From contig DASVSL010000039.1 in assembly GCA_036388095.1 (NCBI GenBank), positions 1-5,490 on the forward strand: DNA of 5,490 bases. The letters are read 5' to 3'. Source of the DNA: DASVSL01 sp036388095 (lineage in GTDB: Bacteria > Patescibacteriota > Saccharimonadia > Saccharimonadales > Saccharimonadaceae). Shown in pieces: positions 1-5,388 of the stretch (positions are counted from its first letter, which is position 1; every line of letters begins with the position of its first letter). The notes beneath the pieces were generated by a model that saw only the letters and a program-made list of their open reading frames with translations, was not told the DNA's origin and made no database searches. Position numbers and translations under genes: made by a program.

Positions 1-1128
1 TCTTTACCGGATAGCCTGGCGCACGAAGTAATCAGCGGCGTGGCCGCTGGCGCGCATCATAGTCTGCTACTGACGGCCAAAGGCGACGTCTATGCCCTTG
101 GTGAAAATGTTTTTCATACTGTTTCAAAGAGTGACGCGCAAACGGTATCCGAGCCGACGAAGGTCTGGTTTGAAGGACTACGCCAGGATGAAAAAATCAC
201 ACAGCTGGACTCGTCACGTGATCATAATATTGCGTTGACAAGCCAGGGGCGAGTGTATACATGGGGAAGTAATTTTAATGGACAACTCGGCGATGGTGGC
301 CACGGCACCCTCAATTCGCCCAAGCTGGTAAAAGGAGCGCCAAAAGCGACGCAAATTGCTGCCGGGTACCGTCACAGCGCGATCATAACTGATAAAGGCG
401 AGGTCTATGGGTGGGGTGGTGTGTGTACGAAAGAAGATACTACCTCAGCCCTGCAGCTTATCGAACAGGCCGCGTCCGGCATTTCGGCGTTAGGTGGCTA
501 TGGCTCAACTGAACACGCAGCGTTGACGTCGCACGATATAGAAGATTGCACAACTGTCGCCAGCACTTTCGTTCAGTCAACGACACCACAGAAACTGGAC
601 GGGCTTACTGGTATGGCTAAACAGATCTCAATTGGGTATGGTCATATTCTTGTGATGACAGAATCCGGCGAGATCTACAGTGCTGGCTGCAATACGTACC
701 GACAACTCGGCCGCGATAAAGCCGCTGATGCAACCAAGAATGAGCTGCGCAAGGTGCAGTTACCCGCGACAGCCAGTCAGATGAGTGCGGGCTATCGCCA
801 TTCGGCAGTCATTTTACAAAATGGCAGCAGCTACGCCTGGGGATATAACGGTCCGGTACAATCGCTCGGAGTTGATAGTGCCGAGTCTACCGTCAGTCAA
901 CCGACGAAGGTGCAATCCGATTCACGTTTCGAGCAGATTGAAGCCGGTCAAGATGCAACGTTTGCAACCACCAACGCCGACGCCATTATCGGATGGGGGC
1001 AAGACGATGTTGAAGCGTTCTGGGAGCCGGAGGAGCAGGCCGACAAGCACATTATCGTACGAACGGGACCTCGTGTCGGCTTCCTCAGCGCCGGGTTCGA
1101 GCATCTGTTGATCCTCAGAAAAGAATAA
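1..1128 (+). CDS. RCC1-type beta-propeller repeat protein, 5'-truncated by window edge
   Basis: The reading frame is open from base 1 and ends at TAA 1126-1128, giving 375 visible residues. The GTG at 40 is not the real start, because the frame upstream of it reads as the lead-in of an RCC1 repeat. Repeat cores of the form 'AAGxxHSxxLTxxGxVYxWG' are visible at about 40-105, 196-290, 346-417, 490-530 (degenerate), 616-711, 772-849, 928-1005 and 1075-1116. The best are IAAGYRHSAIITDKGEVYGWG and the WGSNFNGQLGDG segment. RCC1/BNR repeats fold as a roughly seven-bladed propeller that usually mediates protein contacts; bacterial members are often surface or secreted proteins of unknown role. The last repeat ends at the C-terminus ('SAGFEHLLILRKE'), with no sorting signal or tail. 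An N-terminal signal or anchor would lie outside the window. The fold is well supported; the partner and location are unknown. It sits 3 bases before the permease gene, so the two are probably cotranscribed. Confidence -1.
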   Translation, partial: SLPDSLAHEVISGVAAGAHHSLLLTAKGDVYALGENVFHTVSKSDAQTVSEPTKVWFEGLRQDEKITQLDSSRDHNIALTSQGRVYTWGSNFNGQLGDGGHGTLNSPKLVKGAPKATQIAAGYRHSAIITDKGEVYGWGGVCTKEDTTSALQLIEQAASGISALGGYGSTEHAALTSHDIEDCTTVASTFVQSTTPQKLDGLTGMAKQISIGYGHILVMTESGEIYSAGCNTYRQLGRDKAADATKNELRKVQLPATASQMSAGYRHSAVILQNGSSYAWGYNGPVQSLGVDSAESTVSQPTKVQSDSRFEQIEAGQDATFATTNADAIIGWGQDDVEAFWEPEEQADKHIIVRTGPRVGFLSAGFEHLLILRKE

Positions 1129-1131
1129 GTC

Positions 1132-2352
1132 GTGGCAAAGAAAAAATTCACCTATTCACCCAACGTAAAGAAACTGGCGGCCGTCAGCTTCTTTACTGAT
1201 TTTGCCAGCGAAATGCTGTATCCGATTATGCCGCTACTGTGGTCTTCGTTCGGCTTCAGCGCACAAATGATTGGAATCATTGAAGGCGTGGCCGAGGCGG
1301 TCGCGGGATTGAGCAAGTTACTGTGGGGCTATATTGCGGATCGTTTCAATAATTATAAGACCCTGGTGGTGCTCGGATACGGCCTGTCAGCGGTCAGTAA
1401 GCCGCTATTGGGGGTGACGAGCAGTTTTATCGTCCCACTGGCCGCCCGTAACGTCGAACGGCTCGGGAAGGCTATCCGGACGGCCCCGCGTGATGCCATT
1501 TTGGCAGCGGAGTCATCTCCTGAGGACCGAGCCCGCGTGATCGGCTTCCACCGCGCGATGGATACGCTTGGCGCTGTTGTCGGTCCGGCGGTGTGTCTGC
1601 TGCTTCTGCTGGTACTCAACGGCAACCTGCAGGCTATCTTTTTGGTTGCAGCTATTCCGGGGATCCTCGCCGTGGCCGCTGCTTACGCGGTCGATGATCG
1701 GCGCGTCAAACAAGCAAACGTGCAATCGGCGACCAAAAAGAGCGCCCGTCCTCCCCTGCGTGAGCTACTGCGCCTGCCTGATTTCAAGAAGCTTGTTATC
1801 GGGCTTGGGCTATTTGCGTTGATCAACAGCAGTGATGCGTTCTTGATTTTGCGCCTGAGTGATCTTGGGCTGAGTCCGGTCTACATCGTGGTTGCGTACA
1901 TGCTATATAACACCGTCTACGCCGTCGCAGCCAAGACGACGCATCGTTTAGTTACTCGAATCGGTATGCGCGGCAGTATTCTGCTGGCGCTGGTGATTTT
2001 CACCGTCAGTTATGCCCTGCTCAGCTTGCCACTGAGCCTAGCCGGGATCATACCGACACTCATGCTCTATGGCTTTTTCGCCGGTTTGTTCGAAGTCGTC
2101 AGCAAAACGTGGCTTGTCAATGTATTACCAGCCCACGCCAAAGCGACCGGTGTCGGCTTGGCTGGCAGTGCGACCTCACTCGGCTTTCTGGTTGCCTGTC
2201 TGGTCACGGGGGCACTCTGGTCGTGGCTTGGGTCGGCTGATACGCTAGCTGTACTGGCGATTGCGAGTGTTGTGCCGCTGATTTATTTCGGTTTCATCAC
2301 TATAAAGGAGGTATCAGATGAACAAGGACTTACTGCCAAAAAAATTGGGTGA
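1132..2352 (+). CDS. MFS permease, putative exporter
   Basis: This 406-residue integral membrane protein has about 11-12 hydrophobic segments in two halves, joined by a basic cytoplasmic loop at about residues 186-220, as usual for 12-helix major facilitator superfamily carriers. Helix 1 carries FFTDFASEMLYP (20-31). The loop after helix 2 has motif-A-like GYIADRFNNYK (66-76, with G66, D70, R71). R109-x-GKAIRTAPRDAI (109-122) and FHRAMDTLGAVVGP (137-150) are signatures of a bacterial MFS subgroup usually annotated only as 'MFS transporter' and presumed to be drug or metabolite exporters. The substrate cannot be told from sequence. GTG at 1132 is chosen because it leaves a short basic N-terminus (MAKKKF) before the conserved first helix; the next in-frame ATG would remove that helix. 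It begins 3 bases after the RCC1 stop with only a weak purine-rich site (AGAAAAGAA, 1117-1125), which suggests translational coupling. The stop is TGA 2350-2352, overlapping the next gene. Confidence 0.92.
   Translation: MAKKKFTYSPNVKKLAAVSFFTDFASEMLYPIMPLLWSSFGFSAQMIGIIEGVAEAVAGLSKLLWGYIADRFNNYKTLVVLGYGLSAVSKPLLGVTSSFIVPLAARNVERLGKAIRTAPRDAILAAESSPEDRARVIGFHRAMDTLGAVVGPAVCLLLLLVLNGNLQAIFLVAAIPGILAVAAAYAVDDRRVKQANVQSATKKSARPPLRELLRLPDFKKLVIGLGLFALINSSDAFLILRLSDLGLSPVYIVVAYMLYNTVYAVAAKTTHRLVTRIGMRGSILLALVIFTVSYALLSLPLSLAGIIPTLMLYGFFAGLFEVVSKTWLVNVLPAHAKATGVGLAGSATSLGFLVACLVTGALWSWLGSADTLAVLAIASVVPLIYFGFITIKEVSDEQGLTAKKIG
2304..2312 (+). promoter_or_regulatory. Strong Shine-Dalgarno inside the permease gene
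   Basis: AAAGGAGGT lies 5 bases before the ATG at 2318. It is a near-perfect anti-16S match placed within the last codons of the permease reading frame. It decides the start of the downstream 145-residue gene and shows that the 35-base overlap between the two genes is real rather than an artefact of open frames. Confidence 0.9.
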
Positions 2353-2755
2353 AGTTGAGGCGTTTGCGCGGGTTGGTCTAGAAATGCTCGCACGGGCCGG
2401 AGACACCGCCGAAACCGCCTTTGGTGAACGACTAGTGACAGAGATAAAGATGTCCCTGCAAAGTCACGTCGACACTGTGAGCCTAAGATCTGACAGCGCC
2501 AAGGCCGATCGCACCACTGCTAAAGTGCGTGACATGATGGAGCAATATATTGGAGACGAGTGGGATAACCCGATTGAACTGCTCGAATGGTCGGGCTTTT
2601 ACCTAGGTGCCGCCGGCATCCATTGGTCGCTCGTCGCGAGCTTGTCCGACGACGAGGCTGATGCAGCTATGATGAAATACGCCGCGGCACAGGCAAACTT
2701 GTTTTATCAGTGGTTAGAACAAGCTTTTGTCCGCATTCAACAACAAAAATGTTGA
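2318..2755 (+). CDS. Hypothetical protein, helical, 145 residues
   Basis: I do not recognise the family. The ATG is fixed by the strong AAAGGAGGT 5 bases upstream; the first 35 bases overlap the end of the permease gene in another frame. The product looks soluble, rich in Ala, Glu, Asp and Leu and nearly all predicted helix, with no signal peptide and no clear membrane segment. The central part is most distinctive: SHVDTVSLRSDSAKADR (49-65), then IGDEWDNPIELLEWSGF (78-94) and a GAAGIHWSLV stretch (97-106), with three Trp within about 22 residues. This may pack as a small helical bundle. A second helical stretch rich in Ala and aromatics (AAAQANLFYQWLEQAF) ends in QQQKC. The overlap and strong ribosome site suggest cotranslation with the permease, so a cytoplasmic accessory role is possible but not shown. 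The gene stops at TGA 2753-2755. Confidence 0.85.
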   Translation: MNKDLLPKKLGEVEAFARVGLEMLARAGDTAETAFGERLVTEIKMSLQSHVDTVSLRSDSAKADRTTAKVRDMMEQYIGDEWDNPIELLEWSGFYLGAAGIHWSLVASLSDDEADAAMMKYAAAQANLFYQWLEQAFVRIQQQKC

Positions 2756-2780
2756 GTAAACTACAAAAAGCCCGTACATT
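2752..2780 (+). promoter_or_regulatory. Candidate promoter for the phosphoesterase, possibly leaderless
   Basis: TTGAGT (2752-2757) and TACATT (2775-2780) are separated by 17 bases, each matching four of six consensus positions. A start about 7 bases downstream would fall on or next to the A of the ATG at 2787. The upstream bases contain no G-rich Shine-Dalgarno, which fits a leaderless message. A better -10 match, TATACT (2780-2785), overlaps but would place the transcript start inside the gene. The -35 overlaps the stop codon of the preceding gene. Confidence 0.4.
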
Positions 2781-2786
2781 ATACTT

Positions 2787-3866
2787 ATGTCTGCAAAATC
2801 CCTTACGAAGCACTTATCAACCAAACCGTCGAAACTCATTACTGTCATCATCGTCGTGCTCGCTGTCGGAGGCTTTGGTTACCTTGCCCTTCGTCTATCT
2901 GGAGCCGCCACTCCTGCAGCGTCGTTTGAGGCCGAATCTGGCACCATCAGCGGCACTGCCACAAAGCCATCGGATGCAACTGCCAGTGGTGGAGCAAGCG
3001 TCAAGTTCCAGGCTGGAACCCCGCCAACCGGACAGACCGTGACGATTGCCGCAGCAGGTGATATTGGTGTCAGCCCTGGCACAAACGACACGAAGACTGC
3101 AAATCTGATAAAAGCTGATACTTCTATTTCAGCAGTCTTGGTCGCTGGTGATCTAGCCTATCCAAACGGTACGGCGGCTGAATTTGAGTACTACGACGAA
3201 ACATGGGGCCAGTTTAAGAATAAGTCGTACCCGGCCATTGGCAATCACGAACTGTTCTCTACCAAGCAAAACTACATCGATTATTGGCAGAATAATGGCA
3301 AATGGGCGACGACGTCTCAAGTCGCCCCCGCCCTCGTCTCCGCAATGACATCCAGCAAAATGTACTACTCGCTCAATATTGGCAGTTGGCACATTATCGC
3401 GCTCGACTCTGCCGACGCACCTCGAACTAGCTCAAGTGCTCAGGTCACCTGGCTCAAGGCAGATTTGGCCGCAAATACCAGTGCCTGTACACTCGCGTTT
3501 TTTCACCACCCATGGGTGAGTGACGCGGGCACCGGTGCCGCGGCTGACATCACACCAATCGTCCAGGCTCTTGCGGCCGATAAAGCCGACGTTGTCATTG
3601 CCGGTCACGAACATAAATATGTAAAGTTCAATAAAATGGATGCGACAGGAAAAGCTTCTGCAACCGGAATTCGTCACTGGGTCGTAGGCGCCGGTGGAAC
3701 GGGCGCCGGTGGAAATAGTGCTGCAACACCGCATCCGCAAAAGGCACTGACACTGAAAGAAAACGGTTACATGAAGATGGTGCTGTCACCGACTTCGTAT
3801 ACCTGGCAGTATATCAATGCCAGTGGCGCCGTCAGAGACACTGGTTCCGATACCTGCACGATATAG
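2787..3866 (+). CDS. Membrane-anchored extracellular metallophosphoesterase with CBM-like stub
   Basis: This 359-residue protein belongs to the calcineurin-like metallophosphoesterase superfamily and resembles the acid-phosphatase-like bacterial secreted group. The N-terminus is basic (K4, K8, K13, K16), then one hydrophobic segment at about 17-35 acts as signal anchor or signal peptide. Residues 46-75 (FEAESGTISG ... ASGGASVKF) resemble the opening strands of CBM6/35 carbohydrate-binding modules but stop after about 30 residues. The catalytic domain follows: GDI (D92), AGDLAY (D122, Y125), GNHE (152-155), HIIALDS (202-208), HHPW (240-243) and GHEH (273-276). All expected dinuclear-metal ligands are present, so it should be active, probably hydrolysing phosphomonoesters or diesters outside the membrane; the substrate is unknown. 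C234 and C357 are its only cysteines and could form a disulfide, consistent with export. The ATG at 2787 is supported by the correct signal n-region, although no Shine-Dalgarno is present. The stop is TAG 3864-3866. Confidence 0.92.
   Translation: MSAKSLTKHLSTKPSKLITVIIVVLAVGGFGYLALRLSGAATPAASFEAESGTISGTATKPSDATASGGASVKFQAGTPPTGQTVTIAAAGDIGVSPGTNDTKTANLIKADTSISAVLVAGDLAYPNGTAAEFEYYDETWGQFKNKSYPAIGNHELFSTKQNYIDYWQNNGKWATTSQVAPALVSAMTSSKMYYSLNIGSWHIIALDSADAPRTSSSAQVTWLKADLAANTSACTLAFFHHPWVSDAGTGAAADITPIVQALAADKADVVIAGHEHKYVKFNKMDATGKASATGIRHWVVGAGGTGAGGNSAATPHPQKALTLKENGYMKMVLSPTSYTWQYINASGAVRDTGSDTCTI
3687..3714 (+). repeat. Short tandem repeat inside the phosphoesterase gene
   Basis: GGCGCCGGTGGAA occurs at 3687-3699 and again at 3702-3714, with a 15-base period. 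It encodes GAGGT followed by GAGGN (residues 301-310), widening a glycine-rich loop after the final metal-binding motif. An in-frame 15-base duplication is a plausible origin; chance from glycine-rich coding is the alternative. Confidence 0.6.
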
Positions 3867-3885
3867 ATCAAATGTGCATGGGCAA

Positions 3886-3917
3886 AAAACTACCCGCTCG
3901 ATCGAGCGGGTAGTTTT
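3886..3917. terminator. Bidirectional intrinsic terminator, perfect 32-base palindrome
   Basis: Bases 3886-3917 are perfectly self-complementary about 3901/3902, forming a 14-base-pair stem with a GATC loop. The core is ACTACCCGCTC paired with GAGCGGGTAGT, flanked by AAAA and TTTT. On the + strand the GC-rich part is followed by TTTTAATTA; on the - strand it is followed by TTTTTTGCCC. It lies between two convergent genes (stops at 3866 and 3935), so one hairpin can end both transcripts. Confidence 0.93.
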
Positions 3918-3934
3918 AATTACGGAAAGTTCTG

Positions 3935-4354
3935 TTATTTGACGATAAAGATACCAACTTCATTGCCTGCGACGCGAATCGGAAAACTGCCTTTTTTTGT
4001 CGCATTGAACTCAAAGGCACCTGTCGCGTTCATCGCCGTCACGAGGTTTAGTTCGTACCCGTCGACGCTCACCTCGATATCTTCTTGACCCTTTCCTCCA
4101 TTGATTGTCATCTGTACCGCGTCATTTTGTTTTACTGTCACCACCTTCGGCCCTGATTCAATCGTATTCTTGGCGATAGTGAGCGTGAACTGCATCGTGC
4201 CCGGTTTGCCTGCTGTTTCGGCGTAATAGCTCGGCGTAGGCGCCGGAACGGTGGTTTCGGCTGGTGCGTTGAGCACACTTGCTGCGTACACGGTAGCTCC
4301 GCCGACAGCGATGACCGCGAGGCACCCAATTGTGATGATTAATGGTTTTTTCAT
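3935..4354 (-). CDS. Secreted or anchored cupredoxin-like domain protein lacking copper ligands
   Basis: The chosen start is the ATG at 4354-4352 (MKKPLIITIGC...), giving 139 residues. The frame stays open further upstream to 4444, but that would overlap the divergent dehydrogenase gene and place 30 unlike residues before a clear signal sequence. GAAAGGT (4371-4365) lies 10 bases upstream of this ATG. Residues 2-24 are a signal peptide or anchor (KK, then a hydrophobic run, with possible cleavage after VYA24). A Pro/Thr-rich linker (31-42) leads to a beta-rich domain at 54-139. The pattern FTLTIAKNTI, VVTVKQNDAVQMTI, VDGYELN, GAFEFNATKKGSFPI and VGIFIVK follows the cupredoxin_1/plastocyanin-like outline. 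The mature part contains no His and no Cys, and the usual C-x(n)-H-x(n)-M loop is replaced by PIRVAGNEVG, so a normal type-1 copper site is absent. It is therefore probably a structural or binding domain rather than an electron carrier. The fold call is by pattern only. The stop is TAA 3937-3935. Confidence 0.82.
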   Translation of the reverse strand: MKKPLIITIGCLAVIAVGGATVYAASVLNAPAETTVPAPTPSYYAETAGKPGTMQFTLTIAKNTIESGPKVVTVKQNDAVQMTINGGKGQEDIEVSVDGYELNLVTAMNATGAFEFNATKKGSFPIRVAGNEVGIFIVK

Positions 4355-4361
4355 TGTAAGC

Positions 4362-4389
4362 TTTACCTTTCTGGCACTCATGATACCAT
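4362..4389 (+). promoter_or_regulatory. Candidate extended -10 promoter for the dehydrogenase gene
   Basis: TGATACCAT (4381-4389) is an extended -10 (TGn plus TACCAT, four of six). TTTACC (4362-4367) sits 16 bases upstream as a weak -35 (four of six). A start near 4396 would leave a leader of about 21 bases. It overlaps the candidate -10 of the divergent gene almost base for base. A second TACCAT at 4405-4410 is 6 bases before the ATG and could instead give a leaderless message. Confidence 0.35.
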
Positions 4390-4407
4390 GTAGCGCACAT
4401 CTGTTAC
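4380..4407 (-). promoter_or_regulatory. Candidate extended -10 promoter for the cupredoxin-like gene
   Basis: Read on the - strand, TGGTATCAT (4388-4380) is an extended -10 (TGn plus TATCAT, five of six). GTAACA (4407-4402) lies 16 bases upstream as a weak -35 (four of six). A start near 4373 would give a leader of about 19 bases that contains the GAAAGGT ribosome site, which makes the arrangement consistent. Confidence 0.45.
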
Positions 4408-4416
4408 CATTGAGAG

Positions 4417-5259
4417 ATGAATCAAAGGCGGCTCCGCACGACATTCGCAGATAAAACGGTTGTTATTACGGCGGGAGCATCGGGCATCGGTCGGGCAATG
4501 GCTGCTCAGCTGGCCGGCTATGGCGCGAAGGTCGTCATTGCTGATATCGACTCTGCCGCTGCGACGAAACTAGAACGTGAGCTGATAGCGGCCGGTGGCA
4601 CAGCGTCGACCTACACGGTCGATATGATCGATGAACAGCAGGTGATCGGCCTGGTGGCTGATACGGTAAAGCAATACGAACGGATCGATTACTGGATCAA
4701 CGGGGTTGGTATCGTCATGGGCGGAGAGCTTCGTGACACGGCGCTCAGCGACTGGCATAAGGTCATCCACACGAACCTGCGAAGCACGGTTAACGGTACG
4801 CACATCGCTTACCAGCAGATGTTACAGCAGGGGTCAGGTCATCTCGTTAACATCGCTTCGGCTGCCGGTCTTCTGCCGACACCGGTTATGGCGGTATATA
4901 CGACCTCGAAATTTGCGATTGTGGGTCTTACCCACTCTCTGTATGCCGAAGCACGCCACCTGAACATCAACGTCAGTGTGGTCGCGCCGGGCTTCGTCGA
5001 CACACCCATCTACCAAACGGCGATCTATAACCAGATGGACAAGCCCAAAACCCTCGATCTACTACTCAACAAGTTTCCAATCCAAACGCCCGAGCAAGCC
5101 GCCGCACGCATCATCACCGGTATCGCAAGGCGTAAGCTTACTATCCATACATGGTGGTTGCTACGCTTGGTTTGGACCTTCTACCGCGTCTCTCCGAAAG
5201 CATATTTAGTCATATCTACGTACTTCGTCAAACTATTTCGTCACCATCTGCGACGTTAG
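4417..5259 (+). CDS. SDR family NAD(P)-dependent oxidoreductase
   Basis: This 280-residue protein is a classical short-chain dehydrogenase/reductase with a Rossmann fold. The cofactor motif is TAGASGIG (18-25), a variant of TGxxxGIG in which the first Gly is Ala19. D43 at the end of the second strand (VVIADID) favours NAD(H) over NADP(H). N95-G-V-G98 stands in for the usual NNAG. The catalytic tetrad is complete: N120, S148, Y161 and K165 (YTTSK). APGFVDTP (190-197) is the conserved segment after the active site. The substrate, possibly an alcohol, sugar or lipid carbonyl, cannot be assigned. The last 45 residues (about 236-280) are rich in aromatic and basic residues (WWLLRLVWTFYR, ending KLFRHHLRR), suggesting membrane association. 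The ATG at 4417 gives the normal short lead before the first strand; only weak GAGAG precedes it directly, so initiation may be leaderless or SD-poor. The stop is TAG 5257-5259. It is transcribed away from the cupredoxin-like gene. Confidence 0.94.
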   Translation: MNQRRLRTTFADKTVVITAGASGIGRAMAAQLAGYGAKVVIADIDSAAATKLERELIAAGGTASTYTVDMIDEQQVIGLVADTVKQYERIDYWINGVGIVMGGELRDTALSDWHKVIHTNLRSTVNGTHIAYQQMLQQGSGHLVNIASAAGLLPTPVMAVYTTSKFAIVGLTHSLYAEARHLNINVSVVAPGFVDTPIYQTAIYNQMDKPKTLDLLLNKFPIQTPEQAAARIITGIARRKLTIHTWWLLRLVWTFYRVSPKAYLVISTYFVKLFRHHLRR

Positions 5260-5319
5260 CTCACCCCTGTTAAATAGGTACATAACCATTGACAATTCTT
5301 AAGAAAACCGTAAAAGGTA

Positions 5320-5348
5320 TTGACATCTAAGCATAAATGATGTATTAT
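5320..5348 (+). promoter_or_regulatory. Strong sigma-70-type promoter for the LPNTG micro-protein
   Basis: A perfect -35 TTGACA (5320-5325) and the -10 TATTAT (5343-5348, five of six) are spaced by exactly 17 bases. Initiation near 5355 would give a leader of about 34 bases carrying a strong ribosome site. This is the best promoter in the window and suggests high expression of the small gene downstream. Confidence 0.85.
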
Positions 5349-5377
5349 AACTCGTGCAATCAACCATTTAACTCTAT

Positions 5378-5383
5378 GGAGGT
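5378..5383 (+). promoter_or_regulatory. Strong Shine-Dalgarno for the LPNTG micro-protein
   Basis: GGAGGT lies 5 bases before the ATG at 5389. With the consensus promoter upstream it fixes the start of this short gene. Confidence 0.9.
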
Positions 5384-5388
5384 GTTAT

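Larger units (their letters stand above)
5260..5388. other. Intergenic region with repeated TTGACA boxes and a 10-base palindrome
   Basis: The 129 bases between the dehydrogenase stop and the next ATG are AT-rich compared with the genes. They contain ATTGACA at 5288-5294 and again at 5319-5325 (31 bases apart), each followed shortly by a TCTTAAG or TCTAAG sequence. A perfect palindrome, TTCTTAAGAA, lies at 5296-5305, and an imperfect one, CCTGTTAAATAGG, shortly after the dehydrogenase stop. No GC-rich hairpin with a T-tract was found, so no intrinsic terminator for the dehydrogenase gene is visible. Confidence 0.7.

Noticed and set aside
40..42. GTG at 40 as the start of the RCC1 gene
   Set aside because: The frame is open to base 1, and the codons just upstream lead smoothly into the repeat that contains this valine, so the gene begins outside the window.
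1353..1822. Several open frames on both strands inside the permease gene
   Set aside because: They are frame shadows of a GC-moderate membrane-protein gene, with Arg/Ser-rich translations and no initiation signals.
2350..2755. Alternative genetic code with TGA read as glycine
   Set aside because: TGA occurs exactly at the expected ends of the permease and the 145-residue gene, and never inside any of the well-supported frames.
2710..3042. Open frame of 110 codons overlapping the start of the phosphoesterase
   Set aside because: It runs across two well-supported genes in another frame, has a low-complexity Ser/Leu/Pro composition with no domain, and has no ribosome site.
4319..4327. Lipoprotein lipobox at Cys11 (ITIGC) of the cupredoxin-like protein
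   Set aside because: The Cys comes only ten residues in, and a further hydrophobic stretch follows it, so it lies within the signal segment rather than at a lipoprotein cleavage site.
4355..4444. Longer 169-residue version of the cupredoxin-like gene
   Set aside because: The extra 30 residues would overlap the divergent dehydrogenase start and precede a typical KK-hydrophobic signal sequence. The ribosome site GAAAGGT serves the ATG at 4354 instead.
5260..5310. Intrinsic terminator after the dehydrogenase gene
   Set aside because: CCTGTTAAATAGG and TTCTTAAGAA are short AT-rich palindromes with no GC-rich stem and no following T-run.
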